Made by a program: the position numbers and the translations under genes | DNA from: Pseudo-nitzschia pungens | Lineage: Eukaryota > Bacillariophyta > Bacillariophyceae > Bacillariales > Bacillariaceae | Assembly: GCA_037355855.1 (NCBI GenBank) | Contig: CM074765.1 | Location: 2,604,001 to 2,668,000, forward strand | DNA: 64,000 bases | Reading direction: 5' to 3' | The notes under the pieces: model-generated | Database searches by the model: none | What the model saw: only the letters and a program-made list of their open reading frames with translations | Told to the model about the DNA's origin: nothing | Shown: in pieces, positions 50,023 through 62,929 of the stretch | Layout: every line of letters begins with the position of its first letter | How positions within the stretch are numbered: position 1 is the stretch's first letter

Positions 50023-51884
50023 GAGCCAAGGAGGAAACCACAGGTGACAAGAACTGGAGCCTGGATGTGATCATACTTCAAGTCCATGTCACGATCCCTG
50101 AGTCGTTGAAGCAAAACTGTGGACAGGAGGGTCTGCGAGGAAACACTGTGCCCAACAAAGAACCTTAGATGGGGAGCAGTTCTGCTGCAAAGCCACAGCT
50201 GAGCGACATACAACTCCAAGGTTTTTCTGTCTGGGAGGGTAGACCACAGCTTGGTGACAGGCTTGGCTTTGGGGTTGAGCCTAGCTCTGGAAGGAAAAAC
50301 ATAGAGCACCAGGCGCTTGTCAACTTTCCAGAGCAATTCCAGGGCTTCCTTGAGAGACTTAAGCAGTTCATCATACAGCTCTCCAGGGCACTGAGACATG
50401 AGCCGGGGAAGGGAAAGTGTAATATATGAACTGTGAGAACACTTGGAACCTTCAGTGACATCGACTGGAGCCCTGGAATCACTGGAGCATACCCCTCGGC
50501 ATTGGAGAAAATGCCCATCAGAAGAGGACAGGACAGTGGCACCACCAAGACCAGGAAGAAAGGACACTGATCTGGAGCTGGAAGCAACACCCCCTGCTGG
50601 AGGAGCAGGAGTGGGAGGTTTCTGCTTGAAATGCCAGTGGGATCCAAGTACTTGGTTAGCTGCCAACCAAACTTTTCCTTCATTGCTGGGCAAAAGGTTG
50701 CCGTCACAGTACAAGGTTTCAAAACACTCAGGTGACATCTTGGCCAGACCAATAAGACATCTCTTCAGAGCTTGGCCAGAAGGTTGCTTGGTCCAGTCTG
50801 CAGAGGCTTGAAAGCATATAGATGCAAGGGAAACCAGGGACTCCACAGAAGCAGTTCGCCAATCAGAGTTGTTAGGAAAAGCTTCAGCATAAACCGGAGG
50901 GATGGCAGACTGACAGACATCGTGGATGGATTTCTTGTCATTGCCATCCTTCTTGCTGAAGAAGTGAGTGGGACTTGGACACCCAATCCATAGCCGGGAT
51001 CCTGCTGGAGTTTTACAAAGAGCTTGGATAGGGGTGGGAATGGAAGCACGACCAGTAAAAGGCCCCTTACCATAGAAGCACCAGAGGAAGGAGTCTGAGT
51101 GAGCCTTGTTGGCAGCAGCCAGGGCTTTCTGGCGCAGAGTATTTTGCTCTGTCTGTGAAGAGGAAGCAGACGTCTTGTCAGAAAGAAATGCAAGAGTAGC
51201 TTGTTTCAGACTAGAATGGGAAGCAGAGACCTTGGAAGGAGGGTGCTTAGAGTCTGAGTGCTCATAGCCTGGCTGACCATCCCCAGACGTCCCACTGTTG
51301 GACTTCCCACTGTTGGACTTCCCACTGTTGGACTTCCCACTGTTGGACTTCCCACTGTTGGACTTCCCACTGTCAGACTGCCCACTGCCTGAATGCCCAG
51401 TGTCTGAATGCCCAGTGCCTGACTGCTTAGTGCTCATGACAACATCATCAAGTGCACTGGTAGATACTGCAGAAGTGAAAGACATATCATCATCAGAAGG
51501 GAGAGAATCCCTAGCTGGACGGGGAGAAGGAGGGGGAGAAGGAGTGGCCTGAGCAGAGCCAGCAAGTGGTTGGCGGGAAGGAGTCCCCACAAAGGCGCGT
51601 TTGTTTGAAGGAGTGGCAGCCAAGGGAGGCCTTTTGCACCTGGAAGCTGGCGGGGGGGAGGCATAGTGGGTCTGGGAGTTGCGTAATAGGTGTGTTGGCT
51701 TGTACGCTTGTAGGCTGTCAGTGTTGTCGTCGGTGTTGTGCGTGGTATTTGCGTGTATGGTTATGTAGAGGTACAACAAGGGGTAGCCTGGAAACAGGGT
51801 ACAGCAGCAACAACAAGGCCAACCTTGGTCTGGACAAGCAAAAAGTCCCTGGGGAGCCCAAAAATTACCAGAGCACACCCACAA
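50023..51884 (-). pseudogene. LINE ORF1-like protein, 3'-truncated
   Basis: This has a longer N-terminus than the LINE at 38763. A Ser/Pro-rich region and five SGKSN repeats (about 51290-51370) are followed by a SLKQATLAFLSDK motif and the part shared with 38763-39370 (SVSFLPGLGGATVLSSSDGH to LVTCGFLLGSYMQ). It then passes without a stop into the Harbinger partner sequence at 50022, so the long open frame is chimeric. The start codon is uncertain; a methionine near the SLPSDDDMSFTSAV segment is one option, the frame-opening ATG at 51884 another. Confidence 0.68.
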
Positions 51885-53456
51885 AAGTCACCGGGGAACT
51901 CAAAAAATTGTTGCTAAAAAACGAGCAAAATTTGTCTCACACTCGGAGCTGGAATCTGCAGGTTCGAACCGGGGATGATTTTTTTTTTTTTTTGACTGCA
52001 AATCGTGTAGGTGTAGAAAAAATTTTGAGTCAGAGAAACCATGGGGAGAATAAGAGTAGTTGTATTCCAGGGGTGTGGGCAAATGGAACAGAACCACTCT
52101 TATTTTTGCAGTAGAGGTTGTGTAGACTGGACAAAATCACTTAGTGACCAGGGAGCTGATGACTGGAGAACAAGGGCTTTCACGAGGAGCTGAAATCTTA
52201 CACGAACCAGGGATGATTCAAATTGGAATACAGCAGCCCACCAGGGGAGCTAAAAGCTTGAAAACAGGGGCTTTAGTAGGAACACTTAGGGACGGGGGGA
52301 TATCAATGGCAGGGCACACTTAAAAGGCTCAGGAGGGAACTTGAAGTTCAAACTCGTGAGTACTTATAAGTGGAAACAGTATCCAGGGGCAATTGGCTTG
52401 AAAACAGGAACCTTGAACGAAGCACTTAAACACCAGGGAAGCTGCTTGCTTGAAAACAGTCAAGAGACTCTCGAACAATTAGGGGCCAGGGAAGCTGCTT
52501 GCTTGAAAAACAGGGGCTTTAGTAGAAACACCAAAGACCGGGGGGAAGCTTGTGTCTTGAAAACAGTGTCGAACTTGAAGGGTGCTTAATAGCAAAAAAA
52601 CTTAGGGATCAGGGAATTCGCGAACACTTAGGGACCAGGGAAACTGTAGTCTTGAAAACAAGGGGCAATAGTAGCTGTAGTCTTGGAAACAAGAGTGCAC
52701 TAAGTAGGAGATACTTAGGGATCGGTTGGTCTTGGCTTGAAAATAGATGTAGTAGGGAGAGCCTTAAGGGGCTTGGCTAGGAAACAGGGTAGCTCTTAAG
52801 TGATTAACACTTAGGGAGCAGGGAGGCTATTGGCTTGAAAACAGGGAGGGAACTGGAAGATATGCTTGCGCGAGCTTGATAGTACTTGTAAAGACTTAGG
52901 GATCAGCGAGTAGGAACCTTCTAGAAGGGGGGGTTGTATGTGTTCGACAACTTCAACTTGAAAAGACTTAGGGAACTCAGCGAGGAACCTTGAAGAATGT
53001 AGAACGTTAAGTGGGTATCACTGAAGAGACCTGGAAACAATGTAAGGCGTTTAGTAACGGTATACTTAAGCACCTTGGAGTTTGGATCTTGAAAATAGCT
53101 TGAAAACAGAGTGAAAAAACCAAGCGTGGAGACTAACCGAAGCAATCAGCTGTAGAAATTAGTACTGGAATTGCTGTAGAAAATTATGTGTTGTTTTTGC
53201 TTGTTGCTGCCGAATCAATCGACCGGCCGACACTGAAACAAGCAACCAAAGCAACCAAAGGAAGCAAGGAGCAACCAAACTAAGAGCAGAATCAAATAGG
53301 CGAGGTCTCTGTTAATAGGTGTAGTGCTTAGTGTTGTTGTTGGAGCTTTAAAAGTGAGGGAGATATCAAAGGGGAGAGTTGTGTAGAAATTTACGTGTTT
53401 TAAGTACTGGAACATCGGAACGTCGGACAAAATTGCGCGTTGCAAAATTGTATCCG
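51885..53456 (-). mobile_element. LINE 5' leader with degenerate repeats
   Basis: Non-coding leader of the LINE above. It consists of degenerate units with GGCTTGAAAACAGGG and CACTTAGGGACCAGGGA, about 50-100 bp apart. The outer 570 bp match the 5' ends of the LINEs at 34480-34993 and 57383-57985, ending GTACTGGAACATCGGAACG and TTGCAAAATTGTA. The element inserted into G1 gag, which begins at 53457. Confidence 0.75.
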
Positions 53457-53922
53457 GAAGGAGGAGGAACTCCAAAAGCGCATTACCAAACTGGAAAAAC
53501 AGAACGGAGGCGCCAAAAAGAACTCCAAGGCCACTTCTGGGGGAGGAAACAGAAAGTCTCCCGGCAAAAAGAAGCCCCCAATGGACAACAACAACAAGCA
53601 ATTGTGCAAAACCTGTGGCAAGGTCCACGCTGGCAAATGCTGGAAACTAACAGGAGGTCCCTCCAAGAAGGGCAAATTTGACCAGGAAACCCTCAACCTG
53701 CTCAAGGAGCATTTTGTGGTAAAACAAGACTTGGACAACGAGCAACACTCCAAACCCCACTGGGGAAGGAAACTCTCGAACCACAAGTATTCCTACGTAC
53801 TGGCCACGGCCCAAGCTGACCATGAAGTCTCCAACGACGAGATTGATATCTCTGAAAGGGAACTCAAGGAATACAGAAGAAAGTACAGAAAGACCTTCAA
53901 GAAGAAAGGATCCCACAACTGA
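53457..53922 (+). pseudogene. G1 gag, C-terminal part
   Basis: 5' truncated by the LINE. What remains: a Lys-rich segment (TSGGGNRKSPGKKKPP), a zinc-knuckle-like CKTCGKVHAGKC (C-x2-C-x3-H-x3-C, shorter than the classical knuckle), then a charged tail. It ends in UGA (53920-53922), directly followed in the same frame by ATG of pol. Confidence 0.85.
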
Positions 53923-56900
53923 ATGGCCAACACCATCCACACCGGACCTCGCATAATCAACAGATTTGGAGACGTCTGTGTGGAGGTGCTGGACCACAAG
54001 GGAAGGGAGAGGATGCTCCGGGGCCTATTGGACACCAGATGCTCCAAATCCATCATCCTAAGGCATTTTGTCCATCGTAGTCAACTAACGAACCGAGACC
54101 AAAGAGTTGTCACCTACAACACGTATGGGGGCAAGTTCCAAACCAAGTCTGCAGCTTCAGTGGGACTAAGACTGATAGAGTTTTCAAACTCCAAGACCAT
54201 CAACTGGACCTTCCAAGTGGATAAATATCACACCACCATGAAGAAGTGCCCTACGACATGATCATAGGATCTGATCTGATGGCGCAATTGGGACTGGATA
54301 TCAAATACAGTTCCCGAACAATCGAGTGGCAGGGAGACACCATTCCCATGAAGGGCGTGGGGGAGCTCTCTGACCCAGACAAATGCGAGGCTGTATTCTT
54401 TGCCAACACACAAAGTCCAATCCTTCAACAGGAGGAAGAGAGGCAATCCAAAATACTGGATGCGGACTACTCCAAAGTTGATATAGACGCTATGGTCAAC
54501 GATCTGGAGATTACAGATGCGTCCAATGAAGCCTTGAAACAAACGCTGAAAAGATTCCTGACACTCTTTGGAGGAGGTCTGGGACTGCTCAAAAATATAG
54601 AACCGGTATCCATTGAGCTCCAAGCAGGGGTCAAACCGGTCGGGCAGAGGTACTACTCTGTGCCCCATGCCTTTGAACAAGCACTCCGAAAGGAGATCAC
54701 TAGGCTCTGTCATATTGGAGTCCTGGAGAAACTTCCCCATGATGATGACTCACCATGGGCCTCTCCTACATTCTGTCAACCAAAGAAAACTGGAGACATC
54801 TGAGTGCTCACTGACTTTCGGAAAATGAATGCAGCAATCCAAAGGAAACCATTCCCACTACCACGGATAGGGGAAACAATCCAGAGACTGCAGAAATTCA
54901 AGTCTGCTATGGCGCTCGACTTGTCCCAAGGTTACTACACCATCCCCATCTGCAAGGAGAGCCAGAAGATTTGCTCTACCATCTTGTCATGGGGCAAATA
55001 TGCCTACAAGCGGCTGGCAATGGGGATTGCGTGCGCACCGGATATCTTCCAGTCCGTCATGATGAACCTGCTGGGGGATCTGGACTATGTCCTTGCCTAC
55101 ATCGATGACATCCTAATCATCCAGAGAGAAGGGGAATCTGAACAGGACCACCTCCCCAAAATTGACACAGTCCTACAGAGACGCGATGATGCGGGCTTTC
55201 AGGCCAACCTGAGAAAATCCTTCTTCATGCAGAAAGAAGAGGAGTATCTGGGATTTCTCCTCACGACCGAGGGCATTCAACCCCAGCCAAAGAAGCTGGA
55301 GGCGGCCAAGAACACAAAACAACTGAAGATGTTCCTTGGAATGGTCAATTTTTACAGGGATATGTGGAAGCGCCGCTCCCACATCCTCGCCCCCCTCAAC
55401 AAGCTTGCGGGCAAAAAGGGCAAAATGAACTGGTACTGGGGCCCAGCAGAGCAGAAAGCTTTCATGGAGGCGAAACAAATGCTTGCGGAGGAAGCCAAAC
55501 TCGCATTCCCAGATTTTACTAAACCATTTCATCTCTACTCAGACCCAGTGACAGGCAACTGGGAGCAACTGTATGCCAAGATGGCAAACCCCTGGGATTC
55601 TACACCCGAAAGCTGAACTTGGCACAGCTCAACTACACTGTAGGAGAAAAAGAACTCCTCGGCATAGTAGAAGGACTAAAAGCCTTCAAAGGAATCCTAC
55701 GCGGACAAAATGTGATTATCCATACAGACCGTCTTAACCTACTCTACCGATAGATGCCCACCCAAAGAATGGTACGATGGAGGCTTCTCATGGAGGAGTT
55801 CCACCCGGTACTCAAACATGTTGCCAGCAAAGACAATGATGCAGCAGATGCACTGTCTCGATTGGACATCACCGATGACCCGGCAGATACAGTGGAATGG
55901 CTACCACCAAATAAGCCCCTCACCTATGCGGACGAGGAAGAGCACCTCCGGCAACTCCTATTCCCACTTGGAGAGGAAGCACCAGAAGAATTCCAGAGCA
56001 ATAGTGCATTCCCACTTGCTCCGGATATGATCCAGTTCTACCAGCAGAAGGACACAAGGATCACGAGTGCTCTGGAAAAAGACAAACGACTAACCACCAA
56101 AATGGTGGAGGGTTACAGTCTAATCCACAAAGAAGGGAAGATTCTGATTCCTGACAAACTCAAGGAAAGAGTTATGGAGTGGTACCACACAATGCTGGTC
56201 CACCCCGGAGAAAAGAGAATGGAACAGAGCATGCGCTCAGTGTTCACCTGGAAAGGCCTCCGAAAGGATGTCCAGGATCTCTGCAAACACTGTCACACGT
56301 GCCAGATGTTCAAGAAAAGTGGCCGGAAGAAGTATGAACTACTACCGGAAAAAGCAGCTGAGATCACCAAATGGCAGAGAGTCAATGTGGACCTCTGGGG
56401 ACCTGCAACTGTCCACAATAAAAATGGTAAAGACTACCACATCTATGTTCTCATCATGGTGGACCCAGTAACCGGATGGTTTGAACTGGCTCACCTGAAG
56501 GACTCGCCAAACGCAGCATAAACTCAACGATTGTTGGACAGTACCTGGCTAGCAAGATATCCGCGCCCAAAGGAAATTGGCTTTGATGGCGGGAGTGAGT
56601 TCAAAGCAAAGTTCCAGGAGCTCTGTGACAACATGGGAATGAAAAGAAAGCCCAGTGGGGCTTGGAATCCACAGTCCAATTTGGTGTTGGAAAGGATCCA
56701 TCAGGTTCTAAAGGACTGCCTATTGTCTTGTAACCTGGAGAATACGGACCTCCACGAGAGGGACCCTTTCGAGGAATTCACCACCAAGGCAGCGTATGCC
56801 ATTAGAAGCGCCATCCACACCACCCTGGGGTACTCCCCGGCACAACTAGTGTTTGGAAGGGACATGTTCATGCCTGTGAATTTCCCAGTGGATTGGGAAG

Positions 56901-57181
56901 CAATCCAAGCAAGGAAACAGAAGAGTATCCACAAGAGCAATGTTAGGGCGAACCAGAAAAGGATTCCCCATGTCTATAAGGAAGGAGACTATGTCACCCT
57001 GGAAAGGAAGGGCATTATTCCAAAACTATCCTTCCCACGGTAAGGCCCTTACAAGGTGCTCAAGGCCCATGACAATGGAACTGTAACTATTGAAACTCCT
57101 GCTCCCTTTGTAACCGACCAGGTTAACATCAGAAGAGTCCATCCCTATTATTGCAGGGATAACACTAAGATGGAGGAATAA
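53923..57181 (+). pseudogene. G1 gypsy pol, copy 2, decayed
   Basis: Protease (LLDTRCSKSIILRHF), RT (AMALDLSQGYYTIPI; LAYIDDILII near 55096-55125), RNase H, integrase (HHCC and DDE as in copy 1) and the GPY/F module. Damage compared with copy 1 or with family consensus: frameshift near 54240; UGA at 54801-54803 before VLTDFRKMN; one-base deletion in the RNase H core near 55545; UAG near 55751; UAA near 56519; UAA near 57041. The last stop is at 57179-57181. The overall order matches the intact 3' half at the window start. Confidence 0.92.
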
Positions 57182-57182
57182 T

Positions 57183-57382
57183 TGTAACAGTACCATGGAG
57201 GAGCATGCCGTGCACCGGAATACAGTCACAAGTCCACTCGTGATTGGAATACGATTAGCGAGTCTCCTTATCGCTGAATACAGGAGACTGCTGGAAAGCA
57301 ATAGCAATAGACTAATCAATAGCTCTCACAATTTGCATATCACTACTATCGTAAACACTACTAGTAGACCCGGGGTATGGCA
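57183..57382 (+). repeat. 3' LTR of G1 gypsy copy 2
   Basis: TGTAACAGTACCATGGAGG...CGGGGTATGGCA, 200 bp; counterpart of 1876-2083. The right flank is LINE leader sequence. Confidence 0.72.
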
Positions 57383-57985
57383 GGGCTATTGGCTTGAAAA
57401 TAGGGAGGAACTGGAAGATCTCCTCTCGTGAGCAGCAAGTACAATTCTTCTAGAAGGGGGGTACATATTTGTGTTCGGAAACTTCAACTTGAAAAGACTT
57501 AGGGAACTCAGCAAGGAACTTTGAATAATGTAGAACATTAAGTGGGTAACACTTAAGAAGCTTTGACAAAAAGTAAAGCGTTAACTAATAGTAGATTTAA
57601 GCACCTTGGAGGGGGGACCTTGAGAACAGATCGAAATCCAAGCTCTGAGACAAAGCAAAGCAAAGAGTAGATGTAAAATTAATACTGGGATTGCTATAGA
57701 AAATTCCATATGTCGTGTTGTTTTGCTTGTTGCTGCCAATTCAACCGACCGAAAATGGTGAATAGACACCGAAGCAACTAAAACAAGCAGCAAGAAACAA
57801 CCGGACCAGTGGCATAATTGAGTAGTTCAGGTCTCTGTTAGTAGGTCTAGGTCTTGGTGTTGTTATTGGAGCTTTAGAAGTGAGAGAAATATCAAAGGGA
57901 AAGTTTGTGTGGAAATCTACATTTTTGTAAGTACTGGAACATGGGAACGTCGGACAACATTGCGCGATGCAAAATTGTATTCTTC
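57383..57985 (-). mobile_element. LINE 5' leader fragment
   Basis: Matches the outer 570 bp of the LINE leader at 52800-53456 and the 5' end at 34480-34993 (CTTGAAAAGACTTAGGGAAC; GGAACGTCGGACAACATTGC). Its element was interrupted by the G1 insertion; only the 5' part remains here. Confidence 0.78.
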
Positions 57986-60229
57986 TTCCACCTTACCTTA
58001 AACACCCATCATGCCCTCCCCTTAAAAACACTTTAGTTGAAGCAATTTCGATCTAGTACTTCCGAGTTCAGAATTCCAATCATTCATTGAAGAAAATCAG
58101 CATTGTAATCAATTGTCAAGCACAATCACACCAACCGATGAGAGTAAAATTCACCTTACAAATGTAATTCACACCAAAAAATCAACTGCTCAAAAAATCT
58201 TGTATCAAACCTCTTTTTTTAGAAGCCCTTGGTAGTCAGTGATGAGAAGATTTTGATTCATCACATGAGGACGATAGAAGGTTTTTCGTTGACAATGACA
58301 TGATATAGACTTGTATTCTAGTATATATGACGCTTTTGCGAAAAATAATTTGGACTGAATATCATGACATTGTTGATTCATGTCACAAAGTTCGGTAACT
58401 TTATGTTGGTTCAATTTTCGGCAGGATCGGATAATGAGATTTGGGGCTGGGACTATATCTCGTCCATCCAAATCACACATCATTCTTTTTCGCTAAGTTC
58501 TTCGTACGATCAAATCTCTTTACTTCCCACAACTTTCAACTTAGATGTAGAGATGACTCAATAGACGATCGTCATTCCATGATATTTTCCCAGAAAATCA
58601 ATCGATTGAAACGAAAGTCGACAAAGATTCTGTTATATCACAAACAACAACAATTGAAATGGAGTAGATAGATTATGAAAGGTCTGAAATCTCTCGAAAC
58701 ATAATTGATTGTATTTTTCAAATATGAACTCACTCGCCACCTGATATTAATCGAGAAAGGCATGTTGACGAATAAGTTCCTCGTCTAAAACTTATTTGAC
58801 GATGCAATTCAACTTCAGGACACCATTATCGTTCTGAGCAGCAGTCAGCGTGCCTGAATACATTCTTTCGAGCAAAGATTCAACATCTGTCCTCAATTTG
58901 AACTTGTTGGAATCATTATTTCGTCTGAAAGATCTCCCTCAACGCAAACCACAGACGCCCGAAATCCTAACCCTTCCAATCATGGTATCCTTCTATAAGA
59001 AGCAATTTTGGGAAGTGGGTTGAAAACGTCCTTCGAACGACTCATTCAATGATCGATTGTTGAGCTCATGATTGAGTCCATTCCAAACGATTTTTCTTTT
59101 TCAGGTAGAACATGATCTGACCCAAAGATGACAACCACCCAGTGTAACTGTCGTTAACCGTCTACCAGATTTTTGAGTGGAAGGGATCAGTCCATTTTTA
59201 TATTTACGGGCTCAGAACCGACTATGGAAGAATCAGGTGAAAATGTTCAAAACATTAAACTAAACAAGTCATTCGGGTTCTCGAAGCTTAATTTAAATAT
59301 CCGATAATTTTTTTAGTTTTCGCTCTACAATTTGTTCGACTCGAGCATTTTGAAAGTAGATTTTTGTCTCCGAGACCTTCTTTCACATCGGAACAAGGTC
59401 GCTTGATTGGAAAAGGTAGCAAAGAAATAACTCTGCAAAACAAATCATTACATCAATCTTTATCAAGTCAAAGTCAGGAGTCAAAACATTATTTCTGAAG
59501 CGAAATGTGTCAGTCCTTGTTATTTTCTGTTCGAGCTCATTTGGAAAGGAGCGAACATTTTCGATATCATTTACACATTATCATCAAGCCGCGATTGCTC
59601 GGATAAATAATTCATTTTCATTCCGCACTGGGAGATATGAGATCATCACAAGGCTTTCGAGGCCTCGTTTCCTTCAAAGAATAGAATCTCGGGATGTTTT
59701 TGTGGGGTTTCATATTTTGAGCTCGTATGAAATTATAGATTAGAATGTGGTTCAAATATAGGAGAAAATCGTCAACAAAGAATGTAAATCACAGTGCTTT
59801 AGTTTGCGCTTTCTTTCATGAAGATTGCAGAGACTGGTCTTCCCATTCAAATCAATGCCGACACTATGGCTTTCATTACTTCCATTCAAGGGCTTACAAC
59901 CGAAATGAAACTGTTGTTATGCTGATGTTGACTCCGGCCGTATCTGGGTGGAAAAGACATCCATTCTCTTCCTGAATTCAGTAGGATTACTGGTTAACCC
60001 AATTTTCGGTTCCGAAATTTCATCAATGAGTGCAGGAGGTCTGGTACTGCCATACTTTACTAATAGCCGAAATTTTCTTTCGTTCCAATACTATTGGTTA
60101 TGTGGACTTCTTTTCTGTGGCACTCGTTCCGAACAAACTTTATGAGGAACCTTTTGGTCTTTGCGAAAGAATGAATCGCGACAACAACAAAGGTGCAATT
60201 GACATTAGTAAGTAATGAAGCTACAATAC
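57986..60229. other. AT-rich region without recognised genes
   Basis: 2.2 kb with many stops in all frames. A short match to the interior of the copia LTR is present at the left edge (AAACACCCATCATGCCCTCC near 58000, compare 38573). Frames up to 92 codons occur, for example 58205-58483 minus and 59507-59743 plus, but none resembles a known family. Probably old, decayed element sequence. Confidence 0.55.
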
Positions 60230-61240
60230 TTCCAATATTTTTGGGGAAAGCATTTATAGCTCAATTGACAAGAACTATCAGATTATCTCTATCCTGCAAG
60301 AGATCACAGAGCACAAAAAGAAGAATTCCGCTGTTAAGGAACAAGACACCACAGTCACTGACAGATATGGCAGTAGAGTCCCCAAGCGCATCGAACGGAG
60401 AAAGAGCCTTCTGATAAGTTGGACGGAAGGTGCAGAATTTCGGTGCAAGGCAGCGACGTCGATGAGTTATTCCCTGTAGAAAGTACACATTTTGGAGTGT
60501 TCTCTAAAATTGGGAATCCACCGGCATTCTGACGGTGGGTTCACCATGCCCTGCTCAAAAAGAGACAAATGTTCATTGCCACCGAAGAAAAAAAGTGGAA
60601 GGAACGAATATACCAGTTTGGCACGGCGTTACTGAATTTGATCCGTCAAGTCCCTTGTTATTGACCGGAACGATAGTACCGCAAATGCCAAGGATGAATG
60701 AATTGACAATTGCAAAAGAGATGAGAAACAACAAGATAATGTTTGATTTGGGCCCTCACTACACGTTTGAAGGCCATAAATCTAAAACAGTGTGTATGTA
60801 TAGGAGTAAAATCCATTTGAGTTTCGATGGGAATAAGGATTGCGGACAAGAACAAGAACGGCGATATTGGATTTTGCGAAGGAGCAAAACGTTCAATCGA
60901 ATGCAAAAGGAAACATTTTGATCAGAACTCGGTGTAGAGATTCCGTCCCTACATTCTTTCGGCTCGCAGCACTGAAAAACCTGGATCTATTACTCGTCAA
61001 TATTCGGAAGGCCTAAATTACTGCACCAGTCAAGAAGAAGTAGTATTTGGTTGCATGTGCCATGGATGGATCTTCCTCCTTATTATTAGGGAAATGATGA
61101 AAGATTTTACAAGCTCTATACGAACTGTCTAACACTGAACGGTTGTTCAGATCCTATTTCACCAAGCGTTTCAGGCAAATGGGATAAAAACTCTACAAGC
61201 CTGCCCTGATGTCTATGTCATTTCTTATTAAAGTGTAGCC
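60230..61240 (+). pseudogene. Very decayed copia pol relic
   Basis: Pieces align by eye with copia B between 35320 and 36250: NSAV-x2-QD, ISWTEGAEF-RCK (LVSWKDGTESWCK in B), WVHHALLKKR (WVHHVLRRKR), TIAKEMRNNK (AIAKEMKNNE), then ALKNLDLLLVNIRKA and SYFTKRFRQ. Many stops and frame changes. It belongs to a much older insertion than copies A and B. Confidence 0.72.
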
Positions 61241-61365
61241 GTTTTGGTCACAAAATACTTTCGTTGAATAGGATACGATTAGTTTGCAATCTTGTATAAT
61301 GGCAGCACCAAATTGGAAGGTCTGAGGCATTGGTGTAAAAATCGAAGACAATATCTAGATCTGGA
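61241..61365 (-). other. Short gypsy RNase H relic
   Basis: 61284-61365 resembles G2 pol on the minus strand at about 28070-28145 (ATGGCAGCACCAAATTGG versus ATGGCAGCACCAAGTTGG, then GGTCTGAGGCAT). It covers the YTDASDLQLGA region only. The remaining sequence is unassigned. Confidence 0.55.
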
Positions 61366-62297
61366 TATAATATAATATAACATAATATATTTATTTGAAA
61401 TAACTTTAACCACCAAAGGAAAGGAAATGAAAATACTCCATCCGTAACCAGACTCTAATGTCTCCTATTTCAAACAATCAGAACCCCAAGTGATAGGACA
61501 ACAAAGTTTTCAAACAAACCTTGAGCATCAAGCAGGGAAAGAAACAATACAAGTCTCACAAAAGAGGGACTAGAGAGAAAGTATAGTGGGAAGGAAGATA
61601 GTGGGAGAACGACCCAGTATGAAAAGGTATGGGACATGGTGAGAAGCAGGGACAGAGTAGAAAACACCAAGCTACAAGGTGGAAACAATACTAAGATCCA
61701 GTAAGCCAAGCTCGCAGTAGAGCAGCCTCATGTTGGTATGGCTGCACTGGTTGGACAGGTGCTGCATACTGCTTCCTGGCAAGGTCGATGGTTGCAAGCC
61801 ACTGCCTCTTGGCAGTCAGGGTGTAACCTTGTAGGGCTTGGAAAGGGGTTTGTACAAGGGAGTGTGACTGGGGAAGATCACCAGCTGCACCAATGGCCAA
61901 TTCAGAGGAAATGGAAGCATCAAGAGATTGGTGTTGTTCAGCTTCAAGGGTTCCCCCAAGACCATGGAGTTCTTCATTCCGGTAAGTCCAGAGATCCCAG
62001 GAGGTGAGAAAGAACTGATGGATGATAGCTGTAGCCCAACGTCTGGGGGAGCGCTTGCTGCCAATTCGGGAGTAGTAATCAGCCTGGATGTGATGCCAGA
62101 GAGGAGACCACCTACCAAGAAGGAGCCAGTTGTACCAACCAATAGTCCTCTGTGCCCTGACAGAAGAAGCAATTGCAGGGGGATAGGAGGATGGATAAAT
62201 GCTTTGACCCTTCTCAACCCTGGTGAGAAGATCCACAATGGCAGCAACCAAGGATGGATCAGTCTGTTCATCCTCAAGCCTTTTCTGCAGGGGACCC
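61366..62297 (-). mobile_element. LINE 3' end, diverged
   Basis: In element direction: ORF2 C-terminus, then 3' UTR, ending in a diverged version of the LINE 3' end (CCGTAACCAGACT, then AAATATATTATG-type tail at about 61366-61450). Cut at its 5' side by the G3 LTR at 62298. Confidence 0.65.
61691..62251 (-). pseudogene. LINE ORF2 C-terminal domain
   Basis: About 186 codons carry the conserved segment TIGWYNWLLLGRWSPLWHHI and TSWDLWTYRNEELHG, a C-terminal domain I associate with diatom LINE-like RT proteins. A basic RRWATAI stretch lies between. The RT core is not present. This is the domain missing from the LINE at 40525-42991. Confidence 0.62.
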
Positions 62298-62658
62298 TGT
62301 CACATGCTCACGTAGCGTTACTACAAAAGGCTCTAAATGATTATTGAATCCCGCATGTACTCCAATATATATGGTATTCATGTATGTATGTTCAGTATAT
62401 ACACACATACAACAGATAAAGATTGGATATTCAAGTAGCAAGATAAAATATCAAGAGTCCCATGACTTGCCAATTATTGATATTATGCCCGCTGAATAAT
62501 ATATCAATTATTCAATCGTTCATCCATACTCAAGAAATCATTCCTATCTCATAGAAGTCTTCACCTACTCTCTTTTGTAACACAATTTATTAACCTTTCA
62601 TCTTTAAAATACCTCTATCGCATACCACTCCATCTAATTTCTACCCTAGAGTGTTACA
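62298..62658 (+). repeat. 5' LTR of G3 gypsy, copy 2
   Basis: TGTCACATGCTCACGTAGC...CTAGAGTGTTACA, 361 bp. Diverged from 42992-43341, so the two are independent insertions. Confidence 0.83.
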
Positions 62659-62671
62659 CAGTAATTACTGT
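62658..62671 (+). promoter_or_regulatory. Palindromic presumed primer-binding region of G3 copy 2
   Basis: ACAGTAATTACTGT at the LTR edge, followed by CCGCTTGAAAGTAG. Confidence 0.6.
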
Positions 62672-62929
62672 CCGCTTGAAAGTAGAAGACAAGAACCAAC
62701 TCAGTACTGAATCCAAAACATCCTTTATCCTAATCAACATGGGTGCATCGATACCCCAACAAGCAAAAACCCTACATCGGAACCTCCAGAAGAAGCGATC
62801 CAAATCTCCCATGGATCGAAGACCGATCGATATCTACGAAAGAAACGATCGAAGCAAGAACTTCCGAATCGATTGAACGCAGAATCGATCGCAAACCAAA
62901 TCAATCAAAACTCCGAATCAAAAGAAACA

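Noticed and set aside
51288..51380. CRISPR-like short direct repeats (15 bp, five copies)
   Set aside because: There are no spacers; the repeats are contiguous codons for SGKSN inside LINE ORF1.
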